Part shown: piece by piece, positions 26,432-35,958 of the stretch
Numbering within the stretch: the first letter of the stretch is position 1
Layout: each line of letters begins with the position of its first letter
Assembly (NCBI GenBank): GCA_028280805.1
Contig: JANQLB010000051.1
Location: 1-59,901 of the forward strand
Direction of reading: 5' to 3'
DNA: 59,901 nt
Source: Tissierellales bacterium
GTDB lineage: Bacteria > Bacillota > Clostridia > Tissierellales > VENL01
The notes under the pieces: model-generated
Told to the model about the DNA's origin: nothing
The model's input: only the letters and a program-made list of their open reading frames with translations
The model's database searches: none
Translations under genes and position numbers: made by a program

Positions 26432-28087
26432 ATGTATGCATTTGTAGCATTTTTACCAATTTTAGTAACTATTATTTTAATGGTAGTTCTAAATTGGGGT
26501 GCTAAGAAAGCTTTGCCTATAGCTTGGGCAAGTGCAGTTGCTGTTGCACTGCTAGTATGGAAAATGAGTTTTCATGATGTAATTTCCTATTCAGTATTTG
26601 GAGTTTTTAAGTCTCTTGATGTTTTAGTCATTATATTTGGTGCAATTTTAATTCTTAACACTTTAAAGCAATCAGGAGCAATAGCTACAATTAATAGTGG
26701 TTTCAATAATATTACTAGGGATAGACGTATTCAAGCAATTATTATTGGATGGATGTTTGGAGCACTTATAGAAGGAGCTGCAGGATTTGGAACTCCCGCA
26801 GCATTAGCAGCACCTTTACTTGTAGGTCTTGGATTTCCACCTTTAGCAGCAGCTATGGTTACACTTGTATTTAATAGTACACCTGTTGCTTTTGGAGCTG
26901 TAGGTACACCGATATTTGGAGCTATGACTACAATTTCAAGCAATCTTAATAATATAGGTGCAAATTCTGAAGCTTTCCAAATGGAATTAACAAGATGGAC
27001 TGCCTATTCCCATGGGGTAGTAGGAATATTTGTTCCGATTCTAGCTATAGCAATGTTAACTAAGTTCTTTGGTAAAGGAAAGTCAGTAAAATCAACATTA
27101 GAAGTAGTACCATTTGCCATATTTGCTGGTTTGGCTTTTGTAGTTCCGTATATATTAATAGCATCATTCTTTGGACCTGAACTTCCTTCGTTGGTAGGAG
27201 CATTTATAGGACTTCCGATTGTAGTTCTAGCAGCTAAAAAGGGAATATTTGTGCCAAAAACTACTTGGGATTTCCCAAATAAAAATGAGTGGCATGATGA
27301 CTGGAAATCCCTACAGGATACTGGAGATATAGGTGAAGCAAAAATGTCTTTAGCTAAAGCATGGTCACCATATGTTTTGATAGCACTTATTCTTGTTATA
27401 ACAAGAATACCTGCTATTGGATTGAAGGACATATTGGCAGGTCAATCTATACAAGTATCTAATATTATGGGAGTTGAAAATCTTAACTATGGATTTAGAT
27501 GGGCATATCTGCCTGGAACAATACCTTTTGCTCTAATTGCAATATTAACACATTTTATGCATGGAATGAGTAAAGAAAAGATTAAAACTGCTTGGAAGCT
27601 TACGTTTAAACAGATTTTAGGACCTGCTATTGCATTATTTGCCGGTTTAGCTTTCGTTCACTTAATGTTAAACTCAGGAACAAACGGAGCAGGACTTGAT
27701 AGTATGCTGACTGAAATGGCTAAAGCTGTTGCAAATCTTAGTGGAATGGCTTATCCATTTGTTGCACCTTTTATCGGAGTGCTAGGTGCGTTTATGTCTG
27801 GCTCTAATACAGTTTCAAATATACTTTTCTCGTCATTACAATTTGAAACTGCAGCTATATTAGATATGCCTGAGGTACTTGCTGTTTCATTACAAGTTAT
27901 AGGTGGATCTATAGGTAACATGGTATGTGTTAATAATGTTGTTGCAGTTTGTGCAACAGTTGGTGCTATAGGACTTGAAGGAAAAATCATTAGAAAAAAT
28001 GCAGTTCCGATGTTTATATACGCAATTATAGTTGCCGTTTTTGTAGCAATACTAATATATAGTGGATTTAATCCTCTTCCTTTATAG
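26432..28087 (+). CDS. lctE: L-lactate permease family transporter
   Basis: The 551-residue LctP/LldP protein has about 12-14 hydrophobic segments and the family blocks [27 protein letters not shown] and [15 protein letters not shown], with Gly-rich re-entrant loops, cited here in their cores. It imports lactate with protons to feed LctBCD. Last gene of the operon, ended by a strong terminator; no lactate racemase gene follows, unlike the A. woodii operon. Confidence 0.93.
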   Translation: MYAFVAFLPILVTIILMVVLNWGAKKALPIAWASAVAVALLVWKMSFHDVISYSVFGVFKSLDVLVIIFGAILILNTLKQSGAIATINSGFNNITRDRRIQAIIIGWMFGALIEGAAGFGTPAALAAPLLVGLGFPPLAAAMVTLVFNSTPVAFGAVGTPIFGAMTTISSNLNNIGANSEAFQMELTRWTAYSHGVVGIFVPILAIAMLTKFFGKGKSVKSTLEVVPFAIFAGLAFVVPYILIASFFGPELPSLVGAFIGLPIVVLAAKKGIFVPKTTWDFPNKNEWHDDWKSLQDTGDIGEAKMSLAKAWSPYVLIALILVITRIPAIGLKDILAGQSIQVSNIMGVENLNYGFRWAYLPGTIPFALIAILTHFMHGMSKEKIKTAWKLTFKQILGPAIALFAGLAFVHLMLNSGTNGAGLDSMLTEMAKAVANLSGMAYPFVAPFIGVLGAFMSGSNTVSNILFSSLQFETAAILDMPEVLAVSLQVIGGSIGNMVCVNNVVAVCATVGAIGLEGKIIRKNAVPMFIYAIIVAVFVAILIYSGFNPLPL

Positions 28088-28120
28088 TTAGTCCATAAAT
28101 AAGTAATAAAATAGTAATAA

Positions 28121-28166
28121 AAAAGGTTAGAACATATTATAAAGTAATATGTTCTAACCTTTTTTT
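28121..28166 (+). terminator. Strong terminator of the lactate operon
   Basis: Perfect 19-bp arms (28121-28139 and 28145-28163) around TAAAG, with A and T runs on either side. Confidence 0.92.
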
Positions 28167-28254
28167 GCAAATATTAACAAAACACACTTTATATATTTTT
28201 ATTAAAAAACACTAACACTAATATTAATATTTAAATTATGAAAGGAAGAACTAA

Positions 28255-29202
28255 ATGGTTGCAAAAAAATATTTTTATATATTATCACTTTTAATAATTT
28301 TTATTACAGGATGTCAAAGCCATGAAGGTCTAGAAAATAGTATAACTGCCAGAGATACTAGTGCTACTAACAGTTATGACATAATAATGAAACAGGATAT
28401 TTTATCAATAATGATGGCATATCCTCACAATATTACAGGATTGGAAAAAGACATTAGTGGTAATGTGTATATATTGCTTAAGTCAGGAAAGAAAATTTTA
28501 TATGATGATAAAAGAAAAAAGAGCTTTACACAAAAGTTAGAAAATGCTGATATTCAAGACATGATGGAATTAGTTTATCCTCTTGAGAGTATTAATAGTC
28601 TAATGACAGAGAATTTTGACCCGGGGAGAATGAGAGTTTATTCACTATTCAAAGAAGTTTATGGAGGTTATAAACAAGAGATTGAAAAAAATCTTACTAC
28701 TGTAAAAGTAGGGAACAAAAATCTTTTATTTAACGAACAAAATGATGCAGCTAAACAGCTTAAATTAGTTATGAATGAACTACTTTCTTTAGCAAAAAGT
28801 AATTGGAAGATATATGCTAATTCATTTCCGTCCAGTGGTACGTATAATTATAGATATATTGCCGGAACTGGCAGATTAAGTGCTCATGCTTTTGGAATTG
28901 CAATAGATTTAAAAAGAGATTCTAGAGACTATTGGAAATGGGCTTCTAAAGAACAAGGAGAGAAAAGATTAAAAGAATATCCTAAAGAGTTAGTTAAAGT
29001 ATTTGAAAAACATGGATTTATATGGGGAGGTAAGTGGAGTCATTTTGATATTCTACATTTTGAATATAGACCAGAAATAATAAATAAAGCAAGATATTTT
29101 TCTCACAATAAAGAAAATTCTAATGTATGGTATGACGGAGTACCGTTGGATAATAATCAAGTTAAGAAATTTATAAGGATGATAGAAGATGAATTAAAAT
29201 AG
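28255..29202 (+). CDS. M15-family peptidase lipoprotein (D-Ala-D-Ala carboxypeptidase type)
   Basis: The 315-residue protein has a lipoprotein signal (LIIFITGC, Cys20) and a C-terminal M15 metallopeptidase domain: RLSAHAFGIAIDL gives the HxxxxxxD zinc ligands and WSHFDILHFEYRP the second His and acid. Members trim peptidoglycan peptides outside the membrane. The middle 100 residues are specific to clostridial relatives. It is a single gene convergent with the germination operon, so a role in spore cortex or cell-wall work is possible but unproved. Confidence 0.85.
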   Translation: MVAKKYFYILSLLIIFITGCQSHEGLENSITARDTSATNSYDIIMKQDILSIMMAYPHNITGLEKDISGNVYILLKSGKKILYDDKRKKSFTQKLENADIQDMMELVYPLESINSLMTENFDPGRMRVYSLFKEVYGGYKQEIEKNLTTVKVGNKNLLFNEQNDAAKQLKLVMNELLSLAKSNWKIYANSFPSSGTYNYRYIAGTGRLSAHAFGIAIDLKRDSRDYWKWASKEQGEKRLKEYPKELVKVFEKHGFIWGGKWSHFDILHFEYRPEIINKARYFSHNKENSNVWYDGVPLDNNQVKKFIRMIEDELK

Positions 29203-29281
29203 GGGATAAATAAATCCCTATTATTACTGTTAATTTTTTAAGATAAGAAAATGATATGTACCTGTAAAAAAGATAAATTTA

Positions 29282-30379
29282 TTATTTTGCCAGCTGGTTA
29301 TTAAATTTTTTACTTCTAAGTTTAGCAACTATAAATATTAAAATAGGAAGAAGTATCTGAAAAGGCAATCCAAAATAAAACCAGTATTTTTCATTCCATT
29401 CAAATAGGTGCATTAAATCTGTATACATTATAAGTGAAAAATTTATCATCATAAGTGCTATCGGAGCAACTACAAATTTATAATCACTAAAACCTAATAT
29501 ACTTGTAGTTGATTTAGCTGCTGCATAAAGACAAAATGCTATTTTTACAAACACTGCAGAAATAAATGAGACTCCAACTATTATCTCGATACTACGTAAA
29601 AACTCTCCTATGATAACTCTGCTTAATGTTTCATATGAGGGAAAATAATTATAAACATAGCTATTAATACCCAATACCAAAATCTGTGTTACAGAGATAA
29701 AAAAAATAGATAAAGTAGTCAAAAACAAAGCTTTTAAATATAAACTAACTGAAAAGTTTCTAGTATTAGAACTCTTAAGAACTAAAAAAATTATTACTAT
29801 TTCTCCAAATGGAAAGGTAAATGCAGATACAGTTCCTTTAATTAAAGAGTTTAGTTCAATATAAAAAATAGGACTCATGTTTTGGATATTCATATTAGGT
29901 ATTATTAGAGTGAAAGAAATAATAATAAATATTCCTAAAATAAATACGTATAACTGAGAATATCTTCCTATAACCTCAATACCTTCTTTAGTTATCCATA
30001 TACATAAAATTATTGTTAAAATTATCGGAATTACTGTAGGAGTTTCAGGAAAGCTAACAGTTGTAATAAATTCACTTAATGACCTTAAAACAAATACACC
30101 TTTATAAAGTACAAAGACTAAGAATAGAGAATTAATAAGTTTACCTAGGTATTTGCCAAATATTATTTCATTTATTTCTAAAACATTTTTATTAGGAAAA
30201 GTTTTATACAAATCAGTAAAAATAAGTATTATTGGTATTGTAATAATACCTGCTAAAATAATTGCTAACCACAAATTTTTCTTACCTGCTCTTGCCACCC
30301 CGAAGATTAGTACATCTCCAATTAAAAAAAGTATTATTAACGATATAGTTTGTTTTCTTGATAAAATTTCTTTATTCAT
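29282..30379 (-). CDS. Spore germinant receptor B subunit (second copy)
   Basis: The 365-residue protein is a GerAB-type permease of the APC superfamily with about ten membrane helices (SRKQTISLIILFLIGD start, then SFPETPTVIPIILTIIL). B subunits bind the germinant in the inner spore membrane. Its start overlaps the end of the upstream B gene by 8 bp, so translation is coupled. It ends the operon. The two B proteins share layout and motifs (REFGEFITTVSFPETP type) but differ along their length, so they may recognise different germinants. Confidence 0.9.
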   Translation of the reverse strand: MNKEILSRKQTISLIILFLIGDVLIFGVARAGKKNLWLAIILAGIITIPIILIFTDLYKTFPNKNVLEINEIIFGKYLGKLINSLFLVFVLYKGVFVLRSLSEFITTVSFPETPTVIPIILTIILCIWITKEGIEVIGRYSQLYVFILGIFIIISFTLIIPNMNIQNMSPIFYIELNSLIKGTVSAFTFPFGEIVIIFLVLKSSNTRNFSVSLYLKALFLTTLSIFFISVTQILVLGINSYVYNYFPSYETLSRVIIGEFLRSIEIIVGVSFISAVFVKIAFCLYAAAKSTTSILGFSDYKFVVAPIALMMINFSLIMYTDLMHLFEWNEKYWFYFGLPFQILLPILIFIVAKLRSKKFNNQLAK

Positions 30380-31481
30380 TATTAGTACCCCCGAGTCCTT
30401 GTCTATAATATCTCTGTTTAATTTCTGCTGCGATTAAAATGATAATTGGAAGAATGACTTGAAACAAAAACGCATAATAAAACCAAATATCGAATGCCCA
30501 TTGAATTTGTTCCATAACACTATCATATATGAAGTACGCAAAGTTAATCATTAATAATCCTAATGGAAGTACAGCAGATTTGTAACTTTTCAATCCAAAA
30601 ACTTTAGCTATTCCATTGCTTGCAGCTAAAAGACAAACACTAATTTTAATAAATCCTCCGGTTAATGCTGCTATTAAAACTAATATCTCTAGTCTTTCTA
30701 TAAAGTCTCCAATCTTAACTCTTGATGCTACACTATGATTTGGAAAGAAAGTAGCATTATATAGATCCGGACCTAGTACCAAAACTTCTGCTAATGAAAT
30801 ACCTGCTAAAGGAATTCCTCCTATTAACGTACCAGAAATGAAAACTTTGTAGGGTGAATTTTTTGTTTTTAAACAAAAGAAAATCATAGTAAAAATAATA
30901 CTTTCAGCAAATGGAAAAGAAAAAGCAGACAAACTTCCCTGTAAAACAGGTGTAAGACCGTTATACATTATTGGTAATATGTTATTAATATCCATTTCTG
31001 ATATTAAAGAAAGAAAAACAATAGTAGGAGCCGGAGCATTTAACAAAAAAAACAAAGCTCCTAAGTTAGTTAACACCTCTATACCTTCTTTAATTATCCA
31101 GATGCTAAGAAGGCCTAGAAAAATCATTGGTATTATCATAGGTGTTTCAGGAAAAGAAACTGTAATTATAAATTCACCAAAGTTTCTAGTAACTAATACT
31201 GCTAAATGAAATGCAAACCACGTTAAGATTAAGCATAACAGCTTACCAAAGAAATTCCCAAAAATATTAATTACTATGTCAAATAAATCTTGACCCGGAT
31301 AGAGAGAAAGAATTCTAGAGTAAATAAAAAGCATTGGAAATGCAATAACTATACCTATTAAAACTGATAGCCATATGTCACTGCCAGCTTGCCCTCCGGT
31401 AGGTAATATTAGGCTACTACCAAATATGAACATTACCATCATTCGTATTGCATTTTTATCAGATACCACTTCTTTACTCAT
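30372..31481 (-). CDS. Spore germinant receptor B subunit (first copy)
   Basis: The 369-residue GerAB-type protein has ten hydrophobic segments, FGEFIITVSFPETPMIIP in the middle, and KEGIEVLTNLG as in its neighbour. It follows a GerC-type gene by 16 bp and overlaps the next B gene by 8 bp. Expression should occur in the forespore, as for ger operons generally; I did not find a convincing sigma-G promoter directly before this gene, so it depends on the operon promoter. Confidence 0.9.
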   Translation of the reverse strand: MSKEVVSDKNAIRMMVMFIFGSSLILPTGGQAGSDIWLSVLIGIVIAFPMLFIYSRILSLYPGQDLFDIVINIFGNFFGKLLCLILTWFAFHLAVLVTRNFGEFIITVSFPETPMIIPMIFLGLLSIWIIKEGIEVLTNLGALFFLLNAPAPTIVFLSLISEMDINNILPIMYNGLTPVLQGSLSAFSFPFAESIIFTMIFFCLKTKNSPYKVFISGTLIGGIPLAGISLAEVLVLGPDLYNATFFPNHSVASRVKIGDFIERLEILVLIAALTGGFIKISVCLLAASNGIAKVFGLKSYKSAVLPLGLLMINFAYFIYDSVMEQIQWAFDIWFYYAFLFQVILPIIILIAAEIKQRYYRQGLGGTNNE

Positions 31482-31497
31482 TTTAATCCTCCTGTGG

Positions 31498-32664
31498 TTA
31501 ATCTTGAACCCTTATAGTTCTTAAAGTTAAAGAACTTCTACGGGGTTTTATATTTACATTAACTTCAGTATTTAGCTTAGGGAATGTAGTATCCCATTTG
31601 GGTTTTATTTCGTTTTTCCATAATTCAGGCATATCTTTCTTGATAGTCATTCCTAGACCTAATATGTCACTATTATATTTGTTTTGAACTATATGAATTA
31701 GGTTTTCAATTTTTTTCTTAATGTGACTTTCAATTATTTTTTCTAATGCATCTATGTTTTCATTGCTAGAAGCGTTAGGACCAACGACGACCTCATCTAT
31801 ATTCACTATGGTTTGAACGTCTATAATTACAGTAAGTACATCATCTATATATTGTGCTTTCTTTGTTGTTTGATTACTAAAGATTTCAAAAACTACATCA
31901 TAGTAAGATGAATCATACTCAAGATTCATTGAATATACACCTTCTTTAAGATTATCTGTAATCCATAAAAAGTATTTGGTATTTTCATCATTAAGCCACC
32001 CTATTAATTGATCTTTTTTAAAGACGGCAGTTTCTCCTATTTGATGAAATGTAGTATTGTTATATGTAACTAGCTTTATTCCCGGACATGTTGGATTAAT
32101 TTCTGATGAATATAAATTTTTAACAAATATCCATGTTGGTACTCTAAAATATTTCGACGTTTCTTCTTGAGATTGTAATATATCTTCAATATGATAAGAA
32201 ATTACCTTTTGTCTTCTTAAATCACGAGTATATAATACTTCTGCTGCTGTATCTTCCTTAGATATAAGTAAAAAGATATCACTTCTTATTTCCAAACCTC
32301 TTATGACAACATCTAAAGCAGAAATAATACCTTTTCTGGCTATTGATTCACTTATGATTACAACGGCAGCATCACTCCAATACAATCTTCTTCCAGCTTT
32401 ACCAATCATATTTCTTATAGCATCAAAAATCGAAACTCCTTTACTTTCAAATGTTTCTCCACTCATTGCTTCTTGTTCATCAATTCCGCCACTAACATTA
32501 ATGAGTTCTATAGTCACTATATATAAATCATCTACAGAACTATAGTCAATAGCAAGACCACTGACTATTATAAATTGATTAATTTCTTTATAGTTCCAGC
32601 AGCCAGTAAGAAAAACAACTGCAATTATTATTACTATAATGATAAGAATAATTCTAATATTCAT
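31498..32664 (-). CDS. Spore germinant receptor C subunit lipoprotein (second copy)
   Basis: The 388-residue Ger(x)C protein has a signal ending FLTGCWNYKEIN (lipidated Cys22), the family motif for C subunits, and KAGRRLYWSDAAVVIISESIA in the first domain. C subunits sit on the outer face of the inner spore membrane and are needed for receptor function. It lies just before the two B genes. Confidence 0.92.
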   Translation of the reverse strand: MNIRIILIIIVIIIAVVFLTGCWNYKEINQFIIVSGLAIDYSSVDDLYIVTIELINVSGGIDEQEAMSGETFESKGVSIFDAIRNMIGKAGRRLYWSDAAVVIISESIARKGIISALDVVIRGLEIRSDIFLLISKEDTAAEVLYTRDLRRQKVISYHIEDILQSQEETSKYFRVPTWIFVKNLYSSEINPTCPGIKLVTYNNTTFHQIGETAVFKKDQLIGWLNDENTKYFLWITDNLKEGVYSMNLEYDSSYYDVVFEIFSNQTTKKAQYIDDVLTVIIDVQTIVNIDEVVVGPNASSNENIDALEKIIESHIKKKIENLIHIVQNKYNSDILGLGMTIKKDMPELWKNEIKPKWDTTFPKLNTEVNVNIKPRRSSLTLRTIRVQD

Positions 32665-32678
32665 ATAATCCCTTCTTA

Positions 32679-32891
32679 TTATGAGTTTCCTATTATTGAC
32701 TTTATTACATTTTCAATAGGGGTAGCCGGACTGGGTAATTCGAACCCTAAGCCTAATAAAATGCTTATTATAAAAGAAGAAATGAAAATAATAGAATAAA
32801 CTACTAATTCTTTCTTTTCACCTTTCTTGATTAAAGGGATAATTTCAATTATTCCTATAACTACATATCCTAAAATTATAAGTATCACCAT
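32679..32891 (-). CDS. Small two-helix membrane protein of the germination operon (D-subunit type)
   Basis: The 70-residue protein has two hydrophobic helices (VILIILGYVVIGIIEIIPLI and VVYSIIFISSFIISILLGLG) and a short polar tail (TPIENVIKSIIGNS). Size and topology match the D subunits coded with some Ger receptors, which tune the response to germinants. It sits between the two C genes with 3 and 14 bp spacings, so it is part of the operon. Confidence 0.75.
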   Translation of the reverse strand: MVILIILGYVVIGIIEIIPLIKKGEKKELVVYSIIFISSFIISILLGLGFELPSPATPIENVIKSIIGNS

Positions 32892-32894
32892 TTA

Positions 32895-34061
32895 TTATTC
32901 ACCAACTTTAATGGGCTTTGATCTTAAAGAGCTTCCCTTAATGTTTATTATTACATTAGTTTGTGTTTCTAACTCTTTGAAATATTCAGGCCAATTGTAT
33001 TTGACTTCGTTCCATAAATTTGGCATTTCACTCTCTATTATTGCTCCAAATCCAAAGATGTCAGCCTGAAAATCTTTTTGTACTTTTTTAATAAGTGAAT
33101 CCACTTCATTTTTAAGTTGTTTTTGTGCCTTATCTTCAAGACTTTTAGTATATTTCTCATCCATAAAATTTGTTTGACCCTGTATTTCTGAAATAATTAC
33201 TGATACTTCTATTTCTATATTCATAATTAATTTGTCATCAGAATAAATTGGAGTTACATTAGTTTTATTTCTTATAATCTCAAGAGTTACTCTTGAAAAA
33301 TCATCTTCAATATACTTATCTACTACCAATACTCCACCCTTTAGTTCTCCTATTATAAACATATAACTTTTAGTTTCATCACCGTCAATATATCCTACCA
33401 TCTTTCCTCCTTTAAAAACTCCTGATCCTAAAATTTGACCAATTATTTTATCTTTCTGTTTAATGGTAGTAACAGCAGGCAGCGTTGGAGATATACCTTT
33501 GGAATTTAAATTATCAACAAATTTCCATAATGGTACAGCATGGTATTTAGATATACTTTCTTCATTTTCAAAAGCATCTTTAAGATAAAATGATGTTATA
33601 TTTTCTACCTTTATATCAGTTTCTAATATCTCTCTAGGATTTTTATCTTTAGCAATAATAAGATTAATATCATTTCTTATTTCAGCATCTCTGTATAGAA
33701 AATCAATTACACTTAACAGCCGTTTTTCATCGTTAGCTATATTTTCACTTATTACTAAAATTTTTACGTGTCCCCAAAACAGTTTAACTCCAGATCTTCT
33801 TATCATTGTTCTAACTGCATCAAAAAAGTTTTTTCCTGTATCTGTAACAATCTCGGAAAGCACTCTGATTTCCCGTTCACTGGCAGAAGGGTATATAAGT
33901 TCGGCAGTCAAAACAAATAAATCATTCTCTATGTCATAATCTACTGCTGCTCCCGCAATTATTGACATTTCATTAATTTCTCTATAATTCCAGCAGCCAG
34001 AGGTTATAAAAGTGGTTAGTAGAAAAATTATCATTAATGGTAAGAACTTTACCATTTTCAT
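32895..34061 (-). CDS. Spore germinant receptor C subunit lipoprotein (first copy)
   Basis: The 388-residue Ger(x)C protein has the signal TTFITSGCWNYREINEM (Cys23), RRSGVKLFWGHVKILVISENIA and a C-terminal domain with DIFGFGAIIESEMPNLW. It follows the A gene by 5 bp. It is about as long as the second copy and shares motifs throughout, which shows an internal duplication of the C gene. Confidence 0.92.
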   Translation of the reverse strand: MKMVKFLPLMIIFLLTTFITSGCWNYREINEMSIIAGAAVDYDIENDLFVLTAELIYPSASEREIRVLSEIVTDTGKNFFDAVRTMIRRSGVKLFWGHVKILVISENIANDEKRLLSVIDFLYRDAEIRNDINLIIAKDKNPREILETDIKVENITSFYLKDAFENEESISKYHAVPLWKFVDNLNSKGISPTLPAVTTIKQKDKIIGQILGSGVFKGGKMVGYIDGDETKSYMFIIGELKGGVLVVDKYIEDDFSRVTLEIIRNKTNVTPIYSDDKLIMNIEIEVSVIISEIQGQTNFMDEKYTKSLEDKAQKQLKNEVDSLIKKVQKDFQADIFGFGAIIESEMPNLWNEVKYNWPEYFKELETQTNVIINIKGSSLRSKPIKVGE

Positions 34062-34066
34062 TTAGA

Positions 34067-35608
34067 CTACTCCCTTCTTGAAATAGTATAATCCTTTTGC
34101 CTCTCTTTATTTTTACTTCCAATAAGTCTTGTTCTAAAATGCATTAGCCACCAAGGAGCTCTAATAACAGTATCTTTTATTTCTTCATCGTCAAGTAGGT
34201 CTATATTCAGCATATACGGGTATCCAAAACTTCTCATTGAAAACAAATGAATGAAAAGACCAATTACTCCAAATATGTATCCGTATAACCCTAAGAAAGC
34301 AGATAAAATAAGAAAAATTATCCTTATTAATATTAATGCTCCTAACATTTTGGGTAATAGAAAGTTTGAAATTCCTGTTAGTGCAACTATTATTACAATG
34401 GGAGCACTTACAAATCTAGCAGAAACAGCAGCTTCCCCCAATATAACTGCACCTACAAAACTAATAGCTGAACCAACTGTAGAAGGTAATCTAATTCCAC
34501 CCTCTCTTAATATCTCAAATGATAACAGCATGAATAATGCTTCAACAATTGTAGGGAAGGGTACACCCTCTCTAGAAGCTGATATACTCAATAAAAGAGG
34601 TGTGGGAATCATTTCTTGATGAAAAGTTGTCAAAGCTACGTAAATAGCAGGAATACTTGTTGATATAAAAAAACCTAAATACTTTAATGCTCTATTTACT
34701 GAAGAATAGAAAAAATTTGTATAATAATCCTCACTAACCTGAAAATATTCTAAAAATATATACGGTAGTGTCAATACATTCGGAGTTCCATCAACAATTA
34801 AAGCAATTCTGCCTTCAAGAATCTTAGCACAAACAGTATCAGGGCGTTCAGTATTTCCTATAGTTTTAAACGGTGATAAAGGTGAATCTTTAATAAGTTC
34901 TTCTATGTAACCAGACTCTAGTACACCATCTATATCTATTTCGTCCAATCTTTTATACAGTTCTTTAAGAACTTTTTCAGAAGCTAAACTATCAATATAA
35001 CAGATACAAATTCTAGTTTTAGTTTTATCTCCGACCTCTTTAAAAATGAATTTTAAATTAGGACTGCGAATTTTTCTTCTTATTAGTGTATAGTTAACGT
35101 CTATCGACTCAATAAATCCTTCTTTTGGACCTCTTATTGCTCTTTCAGCTTGAGGTTCGTCAATTGCTCTTTGATGCCATTCCTTTGTACATATTTGAAT
35201 AGCTTGATCAACACCATCAATTAACAGAATACTATCTCCGTATAGAATGTGGGAGATTAAGTCATTTGTATTAGAACTAAGTTTATTATCACAAGTTATA
35301 AGGATTTTAGACATCAAAAGTTCAATTCTCTTTTTTGCAGACATATCATTTGGAAATTCTTTTCTTGTGATTGGCTTTATTACATAATCGTTTATAGAAC
35401 TCATCTTAGATAAATTTTTATCGAATATAATGCAAAATTTTATACTATCTTTAGATTTACTCTCAAAATTTCTATAGATAATCGTTTCATCTTCTTTAAA
35501 AATTTCTTTAAATAAGGCAATATTTTTATCTATAGATTTTGAAAGTTTATAATTTTGATTTGTACTTGAATTTTTTCCCAGCATCTTATCCTTAAATATT
35601 CTGAACAT
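34067..35608 (-). CDS. Spore germinant receptor A subunit
   Basis: The 513-residue GerAA-type protein has a soluble N-terminal region to about residue 290 (with LLIDGVDQAIQICTKEWHQRAIDEPQAE in that part) followed by membrane segments, including REGVPFPTIVEALFMLLSFEILREGG and the PSTVGSAISFVGAVILGEAAV block that defines the family, quoted here as landmarks. A subunits form the oligomeric channel of the receptor. It is the first gene of the operon, with AGGGTGAGATT before ATG 35608, and the only A gene for two C and two B genes. Confidence 0.93.
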   Translation of the reverse strand: MFRIFKDKMLGKNSSTNQNYKLSKSIDKNIALFKEIFKEDETIIYRNFESKSKDSIKFCIIFDKNLSKMSSINDYVIKPITRKEFPNDMSAKKRIELLMSKILITCDNKLSSNTNDLISHILYGDSILLIDGVDQAIQICTKEWHQRAIDEPQAERAIRGPKEGFIESIDVNYTLIRRKIRSPNLKFIFKEVGDKTKTRICICYIDSLASEKVLKELYKRLDEIDIDGVLESGYIEELIKDSPLSPFKTIGNTERPDTVCAKILEGRIALIVDGTPNVLTLPYIFLEYFQVSEDYYTNFFYSSVNRALKYLGFFISTSIPAIYVALTTFHQEMIPTPLLLSISASREGVPFPTIVEALFMLLSFEILREGGIRLPSTVGSAISFVGAVILGEAAVSARFVSAPIVIIVALTGISNFLLPKMLGALILIRIIFLILSAFLGLYGYIFGVIGLFIHLFSMRSFGYPYMLNIDLLDDEEIKDTVIRAPWWLMHFRTRLIGSKNKERQKDYTISRRE

Positions 35609-35743
35609 AATCTCACCCTAAAGGAAATATTTTAATTATAGTATTAGCAGAGAGAGAGAAAATATTATAAATATCATTGAATAAACAAAGATAGATATTT
35701 AAGTAATAATTAAAGAGTATCTTTGAGTAGATACTATTCTTAG

Positions 35744-35882
35744 TTAATTGCTTAAATATAAACTTTGGTCTATAAAAATAAATTCAAGATTTCTTATATT
35801 ATTAATTTCTATCAATGAATCAATATTTACTGCAAATTTAGACACTATTTTATTAACAGTATTTTCATCTGAATTTTTTTAG
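35744..35882 (-). pseudogene. LysM domain remnant
   Basis: On the minus strand 46 codons stay open up to a stop at 35744 and read as a LysM repeat: ENTVNKIVSKFAVNIDSL then IEINNIRNLEFIFIDQSLYL. No start codon or ribosome site precedes it and a TAA lies directly upstream in frame. It is probably the tail of a lost peptidoglycan- or spore-binding protein. The rest of the 350-bp gap before the NhaC gene shows nothing else. Confidence 0.6.
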
Positions 35883-35958
35883 TTACAGCAGTGATGCAAA
35901 GTACAAAAAATGATAAAATATTATCATACAATAACAGTTTATAATTGAGGTGAAATAA

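Noticed and set aside
27004..27432. 142-codon minus-strand frame inside the lactate permease gene
   Set aside because: Fully inside the permease gene, antisense, no ribosome site, no recognisable domain.
34251..34619. 122-codon plus-strand frame inside the GerA-type gene
   Set aside because: Antisense to a membrane-coding region; composition explained by the opposite strand.
35609..35700. A possible sigma-G promoter before the gerA-type gene
   Set aside because: An AATACTA-like -10 is present on the minus strand, but no -35 at the right distance could be supported.
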